From UBA6059 sp965227155 (GTDB lineage: Bacteria; Bacteroidota; Bacteroidia; Cytophagales; Cyclobacteriaceae), in contig OZ245731.1 in NCBI GenBank assembly GCA_965227155.1, forward strand, positions 1,302,001 to 1,366,000: a DNA stretch of 64,000 bases. Reading direction: 5' to 3'. A program made the translations under genes and the position numbers. Positions within the stretch are counted from its first letter, which is position 1; the number at the start of each line of letters is the position of its first letter. Under the pieces are notes generated by a model. The model was not told where the DNA came from. It was given only the letters and a program-made list of their open reading frames with translations, and searched no databases. Positions 52,954 to 62,356 of this stretch are shown here, piece after piece.

Positions 52954-54758
52954 TGGGTTCAAAGAAGCCTAACATTGAAAAAGCATTACTTAATTTACCT
53001 CATTCGGCAGGCGTATATAAGTTTTTCGATAGTGAAAACGTACTTATATATGTAGGAAAAGCCAAGGATCTTAAAAAACGCGTAAGTAGCTATTTTAATA
53101 AACTATCAGGCGTAAATCGTAAAACTTTGCGATTGGTAAAGGAAGTCAATCACCTTGAATATACTGTTGTCAACACAGAATTTGATGCACTTCTGCTGGA
53201 AAACAATCTAATAAAAGAAAATCAACCCAGGTACAATATTCTCCTAAAGGATGATAAAAGCTTTCCCTATATTCTAATCACCAAAGAGCCCTTTCCCAGG
53301 GTGTATTCTACTCGAAGGGTTAATAAAAAATATGGAGAATATTATGGTCCCTATGCCAGTGTTAAAGCAATGAATAATGTGTTGGACCTTATTAGAAAGC
53401 TTTACACAATACGCACCTGCAAACTAGATCTTTCAAGAAAAAACATAGAGGCAGGAAAGTATAAAGTATGCCTGGAATACCATATAGGTAATTGCCTGGG
53501 CCCATGTGAAGATTTACAGTCTGAAGAAGCCTATGATGAAGATATAAAGCAAGTCAAACACATTCTTAAGGGACATCTTAGCATTGTAAAGGATCATTTT
53601 AAGCACCAAATGCAGATAGCTGCAGAACAACTGAACTTCGAAAAAGCGCAAATTTTTAAGGAAAAAACTGAGCTTTTAGAAAAATTTCAGGTCAAGAGCC
53701 TAATTGTAAATCAAAAGCTGGCCGATATAGATGTATTCTCGATTTCTACAGAGGAAAAAAGAGCCTATGTGAATTATTTAAAAATTGTCAATGGCACAAT
53801 TACTGCATCAGAAACATTTGATGTAAGTAAAAAGCTGGATGAAGAAGCTGAAGAAATTCTTAAACTAGTCATGTTTCATGCCAGAGATAAATACGATAGT
53901 GCCAATACCGAAATCCTTACCAATATAGAAATCGAATCATGGTCTGAAGATTTAGACATCAAAACTCCCAAAATTGGAGATAAGAAGAAACTGTTAGAAC
54001 TATCCATTAAAAATTTATTCTACTACAAGAAAGAGAGAAATCTTACCAAAGAAGAGAAAGAAACCAAAGAGCAAAGACAAGTAAAGCAGCTCAAGGAGGA
54101 TCTAAGGCTTAAAGAATTACCTAATCATATAGAATGCTTTGACAATAGCAATATACAAGGGACTAGCCCAGTAGCATCCATGGTTTGCTTTAAAGGTGGT
54201 AAGCCCTCAAAAGCTGATTATCGAAAGTTTAACATCAAAACTGTTGTAGGACCAGATGATTTTGGTTCTATGAAGGAAATAGTTTTTCGTAGATATAATA
54301 GACTCAAGGAAGAAAATAAGCCTTATCCCAACCTCATCATTATTGACGGAGGAAAAGGCCAGCTTAATGCGGCGGTAGATTCTTTAAAAAAGCTAGAGCT
54401 ATATGGTACTATTCCAATAATAGGAGTAGCCAAAAGGCTAGAGGAAATTTATTATCCAGAAGATGAGTTTCCCCTTCATATAAGTAAGAAATCCGAATCC
54501 CTAAAGCTCATTCAATATCTAAGGGATGAAGCACACAGATTTGCAATTACTTTCCATCGGAACAAAAGAAGTAAAGCAAGTATAAGTAGTAGCCTGGATG
54601 AAGTAAATGGAATAGGCAGTAAAACAAAGGAAAAGCTTTACAGTGCCTTTAGTACTATCAGCGCTATGAAAAAGGCATCTGTAACAGACCTATCTATCCA
54701 TATTGGCATTGATAAAGCAAAGAAAATTAAGGACCACTTCAACAAAAAAGGGGACTGA
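52953..54758 (+). CDS. uvrC: Excinuclease UvrABC subunit C
   Basis: A 601-aa nucleotide-excision-repair nuclease. It has the GIY-YIG N-terminal nuclease (GVYKFFDSENVLIYVGKAKDLKKRV), a UVR motif (EQLNFEKAQIFKEKTELLE), the RNase H-like second nuclease (ECFDNSNIQGTSPVASMVCF, IIDGGKGQLNAA) and C-terminal helix-hairpin-helix repeats (VNGIGSKTKEKLYSAF). The start shares a base with the PBP stop (TAATG). The 3' end contains a terminator acting on the opposite strand. Confidence 0.97.
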   Translation: MGSKKPNIEKALLNLPHSAGVYKFFDSENVLIYVGKAKDLKKRVSSYFNKLSGVNRKTLRLVKEVNHLEYTVVNTEFDALLLENNLIKENQPRYNILLKDDKSFPYILITKEPFPRVYSTRRVNKKYGEYYGPYASVKAMNNVLDLIRKLYTIRTCKLDLSRKNIEAGKYKVCLEYHIGNCLGPCEDLQSEEAYDEDIKQVKHILKGHLSIVKDHFKHQMQIAAEQLNFEKAQIFKEKTELLEKFQVKSLIVNQKLADIDVFSISTEEKRAYVNYLKIVNGTITASETFDVSKKLDEEAEEILKLVMFHARDKYDSANTEILTNIEIESWSEDLDIKTPKIGDKKKLLELSIKNLFYYKKERNLTKEEKETKEQRQVKQLKEDLRLKELPNHIECFDNSNIQGTSPVASMVCFKGGKPSKADYRKFNIKTVVGPDDFGSMKEIVFRRYNRLKEENKPYPNLIIIDGGKGQLNAAVDSLKKLELYGTIPIIGVAKRLEEIYYPEDEFPLHISKKSESLKLIQYLRDEAHRFAITFHRNKRSKASISSSLDEVNGIGSKTKEKLYSAFSTISAMKKASVTDLSIHIGIDKAKKIKDHFNKKGD

Positions 54759-54768
54759 AAGTCCCCTT
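54744..54768 (-). terminator. Rho-independent terminator of the gld operon, inside the uvrC 3' end
   Basis: A perfect nine-base stem AAGGGGACT / AGTCCCCTT with a three-base loop; read on the minus strand it is followed by a T-run. It begins 22 bases after the gldN stop and overlaps the uvrC stop codon. It may also act weakly on uvrC transcripts. Confidence 0.88.
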
Positions 54769-54789
54769 ATAATTAGTTTAATTATAGTA

Positions 54790-55662
54790 TTAATATTCCC
54801 AGAGCTCACTCTCAAAATCTACCAAATCATATTCTACCTTCTGTGAAGCTAGAATACCAGCTCTTTGAGAACTACTATATATCTCTGTTACAGTCTGATC
54901 TTTAGGATTAGCAAACTTAATGATATGCGCACTAAATAACCTTAAATCAAATGCATCTGCAAAATTCCTATGTTCAGCCATATTCTGAGCGTTGTACCAG
55001 ATTGCTTTTTCCGGCATACTTCTAAAGAGTTCTACCAGATCCTTATAACGAAAAGACGCTATATTTTTCAGGAACCCTGCTGGATTGTATGCACTAGTAC
55101 CAGGCAGGAACAATGTAACAGCCTTAATGTCATAATACATCCTAGATCGAATTCTATCGAAATATATGTCCTCTTTGAACTCTATATGAGAGAATTCACG
55201 TGGAGGTATGTATAGAGGGCCTTCATTGACTTCCTCTTCACCACCGCCACCAAAAACATCTCCTCCACCTCCAAATGGATCAGCGAATGCATCATCGCCT
55301 CCACCACCAAATGGATCTTCCTCTTCTAACTCCTCTTGTGAAACATTCCCAATGAAATCCTCTTTAGACATTACATGTCTATCTAGAACTGAATCACTAT
55401 TATAAGGAATCAATAAACCCTGTTTAACAGCGTCAATGATAACTCTTGGTAACTCTGCATTACGAGAAAAGAAAGGAAGATTTTGCTTCTCATTCAGGTC
55501 CATTTGTCTCCAAACCGTTTTCCTCCACATAATGTAGGCATCAGGTACAGGACGTACAGATAATTCATCATACCCTGGATCACTTTCTTGAGCTAGCACC
55601 ATAGAGACGCCAGCTAGTGATAGGTATGCAGTCAAACACAAAACACAAATTAAATTCTTCAT
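54790..55662 (-). CDS. gldN: Type IX secretion / gliding protein GldN
   Basis: A 290-aa periplasmic protein with a signal peptide (to about residue 24) and the GldN/PorN fold: MWRKTVWRQMDLNEKQNLPFF and later EFSHIEFKEDIYFDRIRSRMYYDIKAV, DLVELFRSMP. It forms, with GldK, the ring under the outer membrane. Residues 109-145 are an unusual acidic, Gly-rich insert with three GGGG runs. Last gene of the gldKLMN operon, 11 bases after gldM. Confidence 0.95.
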   Translation of the reverse strand: MKNLICVLCLTAYLSLAGVSMVLAQESDPGYDELSVRPVPDAYIMWRKTVWRQMDLNEKQNLPFFSRNAELPRVIIDAVKQGLLIPYNSDSVLDRHVMSKEDFIGNVSQEELEEEDPFGGGGDDAFADPFGGGGDVFGGGGEEEVNEGPLYIPPREFSHIEFKEDIYFDRIRSRMYYDIKAVTLFLPGTSAYNPAGFLKNIASFRYKDLVELFRSMPEKAIWYNAQNMAEHRNFADAFDLRLFSAHIIKFANPKDQTVTEIYSSSQRAGILASQKVEYDLVDFESELWEY

Positions 55663-55673
55663 AACCTATTCTT

Positions 55674-57260
55674 TTACTTCAACGGTATAGTCAAAAATCT
55701 TGGACCAAAGTTGTTAAAGTCTTCTACTTCATCTCTGAAGTTTGCACGTTTTACACTCTTTATCTCGATAACAAGGTTATCTCCTGAACGAGCTTGCGAT
55801 GCAATTTGTCTTAAATCAACATTAGGACCGTTTATTCTTATACTAGCACCACCTCTGCCTGCTCTTACCAAAGTTGCTTCAGCTTGTGCAACTTGAAAAC
55901 GAGCATCTTTAGGCAAAAATTGTTGGAAACTTTCATCAGGTTGAGCAACCAATCGGATTCCAGGTGTATTCACTGGTATACCAACCTTAGCATTAATTTC
56001 CTGATTTCTATTAAAAGCCTTTATTTCAGGTGCAGGAATTCTTCGTACAGAAAATTCTTGTGAGCCAATTAAATTGCCATTACTTGATACGGAAAGGGTA
56101 ACCTTAGCAGATTTGGGAACAACAGTAACCTGGCCTCTTTCAGATCCAGGGATAGCTACACCGCCCTCAGTTCTGAAGGTAGGATTGTAACTTGTTCCTA
56201 GTTGCGGTACTTGAACATCCAAATCATTTCCACAATTTAAATAGAGCGCTTGTACTGATTGAGACTGGATTTGGATTACAGGTTTTACCACATAATATTC
56301 CATTGTATCAATGAAAGTAGTATCTCTACCACCTGGCATGGATACGCTAATCGCAGCTATGAAAGATTTCGTAGCTAGACCTTCGCTGTTATAGGCACCT
56401 GGAGAAGCAGTGAAAGATACTTTACCTCTTCCATCTACAACTTCGATATCTTCACCATCTACAGTCATAGTAGGCGTTACAGCAGAAGAAGATGCAGCAA
56501 TAAATAAATCAGCTTCATATTTTGTACCTGGTGCCACAACCTTAGATTCAGGAAGAACCATAGGTACAATCACGTCAAATTTAAGGTCTTCCGCACCTAC
56601 CTGCCTCGCTAGATCTTCAAGAGCTTTGGTTTCATAAGTGATTACATCATTTTGCAACTGACTCAATGTTGCCAAACCACCAACCATAGGAGTACTTGCA
56701 CCAAAGTTAAGCTCAGCGAAACTTTTCATGTTTTGGTTAGGGTCTTTAGCAAATACATCTATTTCACTAGCTGGTTTTGCTAATCTTGTAAAAGACTCAT
56801 CACCAGTTGTCTCTCTTAAGAAGGTAGAATATGAGTTGAGCCTATCTTCCAACTCCTGACCCTTGCCCTGGTTGATCATTATGGTTGAAACCATATCGAT
56901 ATCCTTTTGACCTACATATTGGCCATTCTCATCGATACCACCTGTATTTTCTACAAATTGCTTTTTGTAGGATTCAAGCTCTTCAAGCACCTTCTGTGTC
57001 TCGGCGCGTACAAGCTTTGCTTTATCTAGCACAGCCACGTCTGCTTCTCTGTTACCAGATTCAGAAACTGTAGCCGCTATGCTTTCGATTCTATTTTTAT
57101 TTTCAACCACTTTGTCAGCATTGGTAGCTTCAAAGCTTCTGTTTATGAAAATAAATTTCTCTAGAACGGCATTACTTACCTGAAGTGCTAACAGGGCTGT
57201 TAGCACAAGGTACATCATGCCGATCATCTTTTGTCTTGGGGTTTCTTTTCCTCCAGCCAT
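55674..57260 (-). CDS. gldM: Type IX secretion / gliding motor protein GldM
   Basis: A 528-aa protein with the N-terminal TM helix KMIGMMYLVLTALLALQVSNAVLEKF, which sits inside the GldL pentamer, followed by a helical region and four beta-rich periplasmic domains reaching the GldKN ring. GldLM is the proton-motive-force-driven motor of the T9SS and gliding. Length and N-terminal motif (GGKETPRQKMIGMMYLV) are standard. It lies 29 bases after gldL. Confidence 0.97.
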   Translation of the reverse strand: MAGGKETPRQKMIGMMYLVLTALLALQVSNAVLEKFIFINRSFEATNADKVVENKNRIESIAATVSESGNREADVAVLDKAKLVRAETQKVLEELESYKKQFVENTGGIDENGQYVGQKDIDMVSTIMINQGKGQELEDRLNSYSTFLRETTGDESFTRLAKPASEIDVFAKDPNQNMKSFAELNFGASTPMVGGLATLSQLQNDVITYETKALEDLARQVGAEDLKFDVIVPMVLPESKVVAPGTKYEADLFIAASSSAVTPTMTVDGEDIEVVDGRGKVSFTASPGAYNSEGLATKSFIAAISVSMPGGRDTTFIDTMEYYVVKPVIQIQSQSVQALYLNCGNDLDVQVPQLGTSYNPTFRTEGGVAIPGSERGQVTVVPKSAKVTLSVSSNGNLIGSQEFSVRRIPAPEIKAFNRNQEINAKVGIPVNTPGIRLVAQPDESFQQFLPKDARFQVAQAEATLVRAGRGGASIRINGPNVDLRQIASQARSGDNLVIEIKSVKRANFRDEVEDFNNFGPRFLTIPLK

Positions 57261-57289
57261 ATGATTTCCTTTTTACTGTTTGAAAAAGT

Positions 57290-58105
57290 TTAACCTTTCA
57301 TTGCAGTTAGCATATTACCATACACCTTGTTAAGGCTTGAGATATTGCTGGTAAGTTTAGATAGCTCTGCTTTAAATTGTTCTGTGTCTTTACCTGCCTG
57401 AGCCATTGACTCCATAGCAGCGGTCACATTCGAGTAGAATTTATTCATAGCCTTAACGTGGCTGTTAGCATCCTGAAGTTCCATCTCATACACAGCATTT
57501 AATGCACCAAGATTCTTAGTTACTGCCTGTACTTGTGTGTGGAATTCTTTTGCGTCTTTTGAAGCATTGGCCATTTCAGAAACAGCTTTTGCAGTAGTTG
57601 CATATGAAGAATTTAGTCCTTGCAAAGATGCAGATGCTTTTTTAACGTTTTCAGCATAATCATTAGTTGCTGCTGCCGCATTACTAAGCTGTCCTAAACC
57701 TTTAGCAGATTCTGACATATTCCTAAGACCTTTACCAAGACTCTCGATTAATTCAGGTCCAATTTTTGCAGACTCCATCATTTTATCTAGTTGCTTAGTA
57801 ACAGAGTCACCTTGGTTTGATCCCGACACAGCTTTTCTAGGTGCGGGTGCACCACCTTCATAATCATCAGCTAATTCTGGATATACTTTTGACCAATCAA
57901 GTTCTTTATGCTTTGGTTCAAATGCACTTAGGAAGAAAATAATCGCCTCAGTAGTAAGACCAATTCCCAGCATTTCGCTTGCACCTGGCAAGTGTAGGAT
58001 TTTAAACATTGCACCTACAATTACTACTGCTGCACCGATACCATATACTTTCGGCATAATGGTAGTAAAGAGTAATTCCTGAAATCCACCTTTTTTTGCG
58101 CTCAT
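57290..58105 (-). CDS. gldL: Type IX secretion / gliding motor protein GldL
   Basis: A 271-aa inner-membrane protein with two TM helices (about 13-29 and 45-61: MPKVYGIGAAVVIVGAMFKIL, SEMLGIGLTTEAIIFFLSAFEP) and a long cytoplasmic coiled coil. The conserved Glu in helix 2 (TTEAIIFF), thought to carry protons, is present. With GldM it forms the rotary motor. The 51 bases before it, after gldK, hold two 10-base direct repeats. Confidence 0.97.
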   Translation of the reverse strand: MSAKKGGFQELLFTTIMPKVYGIGAAVVIVGAMFKILHLPGASEMLGIGLTTEAIIFFLSAFEPKHKELDWSKVYPELADDYEGGAPAPRKAVSGSNQGDSVTKQLDKMMESAKIGPELIESLGKGLRNMSESAKGLGQLSNAAAATNDYAENVKKASASLQGLNSSYATTAKAVSEMANASKDAKEFHTQVQAVTKNLGALNAVYEMELQDANSHVKAMNKFYSNVTAAMESMAQAGKDTEQFKAELSKLTSNISSLNKVYGNMLTAMKG

Positions 58106-58115
58106 TGTTTGTCAG

Positions 58116-58143
58116 TTTAAGGTTATGTAATTCTTTAAGGTTA
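58116..58143. repeat. Two 10-base direct repeats between gldK and gldL
   Basis: TTTAAGGTTA occurs at 58116-58125 and 58134-58143, an 18-base period, in the 51-base gap just upstream of gldL. It may be chance in AT-rich DNA or a regulator/translation element. Confidence 0.4.
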
Positions 58144-58156
58144 AGTTAGTTATAAT

Positions 58157-59197
58157 CTAAAATTCAGCTCCAGAAGATCTACCAAGGTGTGTCATTGCAC
58201 ATCTGAATCCTATAGAGGCTCTAGTTGAGTCTTTAAATTCGAAAGTTCGGGTACCTGTTTCAAGGTAATAGGCGATATCTTTCCATGAACCGCCACGGAC
58301 TACTTTCTTGTCCACAGTTTCATCAAAAAATGTAGGGTTCAAATCCCATACAAGCGGATAAGCAGAAGGGTTAAAAGCATCTTCTACCCATTCAGATACA
58401 TTTCCAGACATTTCGTACAATCCAAAGTCGTTGGGGAAGAAAGTACCTACTGGAGCTGTGTAAGCAAATCCATCATCAAAATAATTACCTCTACCAGGTT
58501 TAAAGTTGGCAAGGAGACAACCTTTCACATTTCTGATGTAGGGGTTACCCCAGGGATATTTTGCCATATCTCTACCTCCTCTTGCAGCATATTCCCATTC
58601 TGCTTCTGAAGGCAGTCTGAAATTCGGCATAGGGAAAAGACCTCTATCTGCCCTGTAAGAGTTCAGATAATTAGTCCTCCATTCGCAAAATGCTTTCGCT
58701 GCTTCCCAATCAACACCTACTACCGGGTAGTTGTCAAATGCAGGGTGAGACCAATAATACACCATCATAGGGTCTCCCATGTGGTGAGTGAAATCGCGAA
58801 CCCAAACAGTTGTATCAGGGATTAGGTCTTCGATAGCCATGCCTTCAGGCAATTCTACCTCTGCACCTTCCGTGATATTGTTGACAAACTGTCTGTATTC
58901 GTTGTTTGTAATCTCAGTATCATCCATAAAGAATGGACCGATTGTTACCTGCTTGTTAAAATTAATTTGCGTAGCAGGTACATCCTGATCTGCCTGACCC
59001 ATGTGAAAAGTTCCCGCAGGAATCTGAACCATACCGTATGGTATGATCATTTCCCAACCTTCACGGCCAGGAACACCTACTAACTCTCCACGATCGCCTC
59101 CACCGCCACCGATTCCCAACAATCCGCAGGATTGAGTGGCCATGAGTGCAACAGAAAACAGATAGGAAAATTTTCTTAATACACCTTTTCTATTCAT
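58157..59197 (-). CDS. gldK: Type IX secretion / gliding lipoprotein GldK
   Basis: A 346-aa outer-membrane lipoprotein with a signal peptide and candidate lipidated Cys 24, then an FGE-sulfatase (C-type-lectin-like) fold: IPAGTFHMGQADQDVP, FMDDTEITNNEYRQFV, FRLPSEAEWEYAARGG, GLYEMSGNVSEWVEDAF and VVRGGSWKDIAYY. GldK forms the periplasmic ring with GldN. First of gldKLMN, 181 bases after porP, so it may have its own promoter; a TAATTTTG box lies at 59364-59371 on this strand. Confidence 0.97.
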   Translation of the reverse strand: MNRKGVLRKFSYLFSVALMATQSCGLLGIGGGGGDRGELVGVPGREGWEMIIPYGMVQIPAGTFHMGQADQDVPATQINFNKQVTIGPFFMDDTEITNNEYRQFVNNITEGAEVELPEGMAIEDLIPDTTVWVRDFTHHMGDPMMVYYWSHPAFDNYPVVGVDWEAAKAFCEWRTNYLNSYRADRGLFPMPNFRLPSEAEWEYAARGGRDMAKYPWGNPYIRNVKGCLLANFKPGRGNYFDDGFAYTAPVGTFFPNDFGLYEMSGNVSEWVEDAFNPSAYPLVWDLNPTFFDETVDKKVVRGGSWKDIAYYLETGTRTFEFKDSTRASIGFRCAMTHLGRSSGAEF

Positions 59198-59378
59198 AAC
59201 ACCTAAATATAAATCTATTAGTATTCTAATTAACTAATGACGAATTACTTTATTGTGAAGCAAGTCTAATATTAAATATGTTTTAGAGTATTTACCAGAT
59301 AATTTTGCTAAATATATAAAAAACACATTTGGAAACCCAAATTGTGCAATTAATCCCAATATCCAAAATTATTTCTTT

Positions 59379-60332
59379 TCAAAATATAAAACGAGGAGTT
59401 CGGATTATCTTTTTCCCACCAAAATTAAGACTTGGGAGATTATATCTAATCAAAATTTCATGCGAGGTTGGCTGCTTAGCATCCTGATTACTGATGATGT
59501 AATCAAAAGAGTACCCCAACTTCAACTGATTTTCTTCAAGGAAACTGTACCCTAATAATATAATTGCAGATTCTGCATAGCGATAAGAAAGTCCACCCCA
59601 CATTCTTTTGTCATAGGTAACCATTAAGCTCGCATCAAAAGTGCTGGTAAGAAAATCTGACCTCACAAATATGGATGGCGTAAACTCAAACTTATAAATT
59701 GGATTATAAGTGTAGGATGCACTAAACACCAGAGATCTGGTTACATTATTATCAAGATCATTTATTCCAAAATTGAAGCTGGGTTCCAGTGCATTCTGCA
59801 ATCCTAGCGAAATGTCGTACTCTTTTGTGTGGTAAGATATACCAACATCAAGGTCAGCTTGAACTTGAGATTGTTTAGTACCATTATTTAATGGGTCACT
59901 TTCATCAACAAACCTTAATCTGTTGAAATTTAAGGTTTGCATAATAACGGTTGGGGCCAAACCTATTGTAAAACTACCTTTCCGAAAGCTTTGTGTAAAG
60001 GAAGCTGCAGGTTGAAATCTCATGGTATTGACTGGACCAATATTATCATTCACCATATTGAAGCCTACACCACTTAATTTTCCTTTTACAGGAATGGATA
60101 GAGTAAGCGATTGTGAATATGGCGCACCGCCTGAGCCATCGAATGAAGTGCCATAACCAAACCATTGACTTCTATGTCCCGCAGTTACATTAGCCTCTTC
60201 AGCAAGCCCATGGTAAGCAGGGTTAAACACTGCTTTATTAAGCATGTAATAGCTAAATATGGGATTTTGCTGTGCAAAAGCGCCTCCACTAATGACTCCA
60301 ATAAGGGCTACCAATAGAATACGATATCGCAT
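59379..60332 (-). CDS. porP: PorP/SprF-family type IX secretion outer-membrane protein
   Basis: A 317-aa barrel with a signal peptide and the family opening QNPIFSYYMLNKAVFNPAYHGLAEEANVTAGHRSQWFGYGTSFDGSGGAP, then repeated strands to a final RTPRFIF. PorP/SprF proteins partner the GldKN ring or specific cargo such as adhesins. Its position directly before gldK supports the core T9SS role. Confidence 0.93.
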   Translation of the reverse strand: MRYRILLVALIGVISGGAFAQQNPIFSYYMLNKAVFNPAYHGLAEEANVTAGHRSQWFGYGTSFDGSGGAPYSQSLTLSIPVKGKLSGVGFNMVNDNIGPVNTMRFQPAASFTQSFRKGSFTIGLAPTVIMQTLNFNRLRFVDESDPLNNGTKQSQVQADLDVGISYHTKEYDISLGLQNALEPSFNFGINDLDNNVTRSLVFSASYTYNPIYKFEFTPSIFVRSDFLTSTFDASLMVTYDKRMWGGLSYRYAESAIILLGYSFLEENQLKLGYSFDYIISNQDAKQPTSHEILIRYNLPSLNFGGKKIIRTPRFIF

Positions 60333-60348
60333 ATAAAATAAATATAAT

Positions 60349-60374
60349 GTAATCTAAGCAATCTCCTAGATTAC
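60349..60374. promoter_or_regulatory. Inverted repeat upstream of porP
   Basis: GTAATCTA (60349-60356) and TAGATTAC (60367-60374) are perfect complements around a 10-base loop, 17 bases before the porP ATG. It is a candidate operator or RNA hairpin in the 90-base gap between hemD and porP. Confidence 0.45.
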
Positions 60375-60422
60375 GAATATATAATGTTGGAAATAGCTAA
60401 TACCCTTATGGACTAACTGATT

Positions 60423-61211
60423 TTAATCTAGTTGGTTGGCTTTTCGCACATACATTTCAATCGCACCCGTCATAGAAGGGGCGTTTGGTAGTGGTGCTTC
60501 GATATCCAAAATAAGGTTTGCGTCCTTGACAGCTTTGGAGGTAGTTGGACCAAAAGCTGCAATCCGTGTCTTATTTTGTTTAAAATCCGGGAAGTTTACA
60601 AACAAACTATTAATTCCTGATGGACTAAAAAATGCAATAATGTCGTAATTAACATCAGCAAGATCAGATAAATCACTAGCTACAGTTTTGTAAATTATTG
60701 CCTCAGAATAATTGAAATTATTATCATTTAAGAAATCAGGAATGTCATCCTTTCTAATATTAGAACAAGGGAAAATGTATTTTTCATTAGGATGCTTTTT
60801 CAACACATCCAATAGATCCTGGGCAGTGCGCTTACCTGTGAATATTTTTCGCTTCCTTATGACTATATACTTCTGTAGGTAATAAGCAGTCTGCTCGGAT
60901 ATACAGAAATACTTCATATCAGAAGGAATTTCAACCTTGCTTTCTGCCGCAAGTCTGAAAAAATGATCTACTGCATTTCTACTGGTGAATATCACAGCTG
61001 AATGCGCGAGAATATCTATTTTTTGCTTTCTGAATTCCTTAATATCGACAGGGTCAATTTCTATAAAAGGACGAAAGTCGATTTTAAGATTATACTTTTC
61101 GGCAAGTTTAAAATATGGGGAGTTTTTGTCTGCAGGTTCAGGTTGAGACACCAGGATACTTTCAACCTTTGCCAACCTATCCTTGTCAGTAACTAATAGA
61201 CCTTCGCTCAT
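60423..61211 (-). CDS. hemD: Uroporphyrinogen-III synthase
   Basis: A 262-aa two-domain enzyme that closes hydroxymethylbilane into uroporphyrinogen III in heme synthesis. Family traits are LVSQPEPADKNSPYFKLAEKYNLKIDFRPFIEI at the start, AVIFTSRNAVDHFFRL in the middle and FFSPSGINSLFVNFPDF...IAAFGPTTSKAVKDANL at the end. Bacteroidota commonly keep this gene next to porP/gldK. It lies 26 bases after the DUF4271 gene. Confidence 0.92.
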   Translation of the reverse strand: MSEGLLVTDKDRLAKVESILVSQPEPADKNSPYFKLAEKYNLKIDFRPFIEIDPVDIKEFRKQKIDILAHSAVIFTSRNAVDHFFRLAAESKVEIPSDMKYFCISEQTAYYLQKYIVIRKRKIFTGKRTAQDLLDVLKKHPNEKYIFPCSNIRKDDIPDFLNDNNFNYSEAIIYKTVASDLSDLADVNYDIIAFFSPSGINSLFVNFPDFKQNKTRIAAFGPTTSKAVKDANLILDIEAPLPNAPSMTGAIEMYVRKANQLD

Positions 61212-61237
61212 TCCGTAACCCTGTTTGTAAAATTCTA

Positions 61238-62356
61238 TTAAATACTATTAATGAATATGATAAAGAAACAAAGAGGTATTAATTCTGTGGTGCAAATGTA
61301 GATAAATAAATAGTTTTTTTTATAACCAGAGCTGTTTAATAATTTGAAAAACAGCATAATGCCAATGAGCAAAATAGCAGAAATTGACAATATGGTGAAG
61401 ACCATGGACAATAGTGCTACCGGCAGAAATAATGGTATAACCATTACAGCCGCAAATATTAATGTAAGCATCAGTCCCATCAGCCTGAGCTGTTCAAAAA
61501 ATTGAATTCTGGCAAGACGGCCCATGCCAAATAGGCTTCCAAAAAAACTATTCCACCCATATTTGAAAATGACAAATAGCAATGTGAGTAAAAGACCAAA
61601 CACAAAAATTACCAGCTCACTATGATTTGATAAAGGTTTGCCATAAGAAAGCCCTAATGCTCCAAGTCTTTGAAAAATCAGGAGCAATGCCATAATTACA
61701 ATCGCATAGTAGATAACATTATATGGATCAAATAATCTAGATTCATGAAAATTCTCATCCCTTAACCTTGATCTGAATGCGCCTACCACGTTGAAATATG
61801 TCTCGAAAAACTTGGGATAAGAGTTTCTTAGGTAGGCAACACAAAGCCCAAAAAGGAGCAATGTTGAAAGCCAAACATCAGAAATGCCATCCTTTGAAGA
61901 CGGTATGGGTGTAATGATGTTTTTGGCAGCAGATGCCTGTGTATATGCGCCACCTGATTCATTGATGATCTCTGTTTTCAAAAATTGGTCAAAGCCATGG
62001 AGTGTGACAATTATAGAGTCTTCAGTATATTCTCTGAAAAGACTATCAGTAGGCCATACAAACTTCATTGGAACTGCTTGATCAACCAGTGCCACTAATT
62101 CATGATTGATGAGTACCATTCCTTCACCATTTGTCTCTAAAAGTAGGCTATTTGCTCTAAATCGAGAAAGGTCAACCATGAAATGGATTGAGTTGGATTG
62201 ATTTAAGGCCGCTGGCACAAAACGGTTCTCACTTGCTTCGTAGGTCATCCAGTTGGCACTAAGGTCATGGATAAGTGATTGCCCAAAAGAACTGGTAGAC
62301 AATAACTGGAAGACATGAAGAATGATCAAAAAACTAATGTGCCTTAGGCTGAACAT
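61238..62356 (-). CDS. DUF4271 membrane protein
   Basis: A 372-aa protein with a signal peptide, an extracytoplasmic N-terminal domain (about 26-150) and about six TM helices in the C-terminal half, matching DUF4271, a Bacteroidota family found beside hemD and T9SS genes; role unknown. Its 5' end overlaps the upstream glycosyltransferase gene by 23 bases, so the two are translationally coupled. Confidence 0.82.
   Translation of the reverse strand: MFSLRHISFLIILHVFQLLSTSSFGQSLIHDLSANWMTYEASENRFVPAALNQSNSIHFMVDLSRFRANSLLLETNGEGMVLINHELVALVDQAVPMKFVWPTDSLFREYTEDSIIVTLHGFDQFLKTEIINESGGAYTQASAAKNIITPIPSSKDGISDVWLSTLLLFGLCVAYLRNSYPKFFETYFNVVGAFRSRLRDENFHESRLFDPYNVIYYAIVIMALLLIFQRLGALGLSYGKPLSNHSELVIFVFGLLLTLLFVIFKYGWNSFFGSLFGMGRLARIQFFEQLRLMGLMLTLIFAAVMVIPLFLPVALLSMVFTILSISAILLIGIMLFFKLLNSSGYKKNYLFIYICTTELIPLCFFIIFINSI

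Noticed and set aside
55228..55338. Repeated Gly/Asp-coding units that could look like a short CRISPR or minisatellite
   Set aside because: They are in frame within gldN, vary in sequence and have no spacer structure; a coding low-complexity insert explains them.
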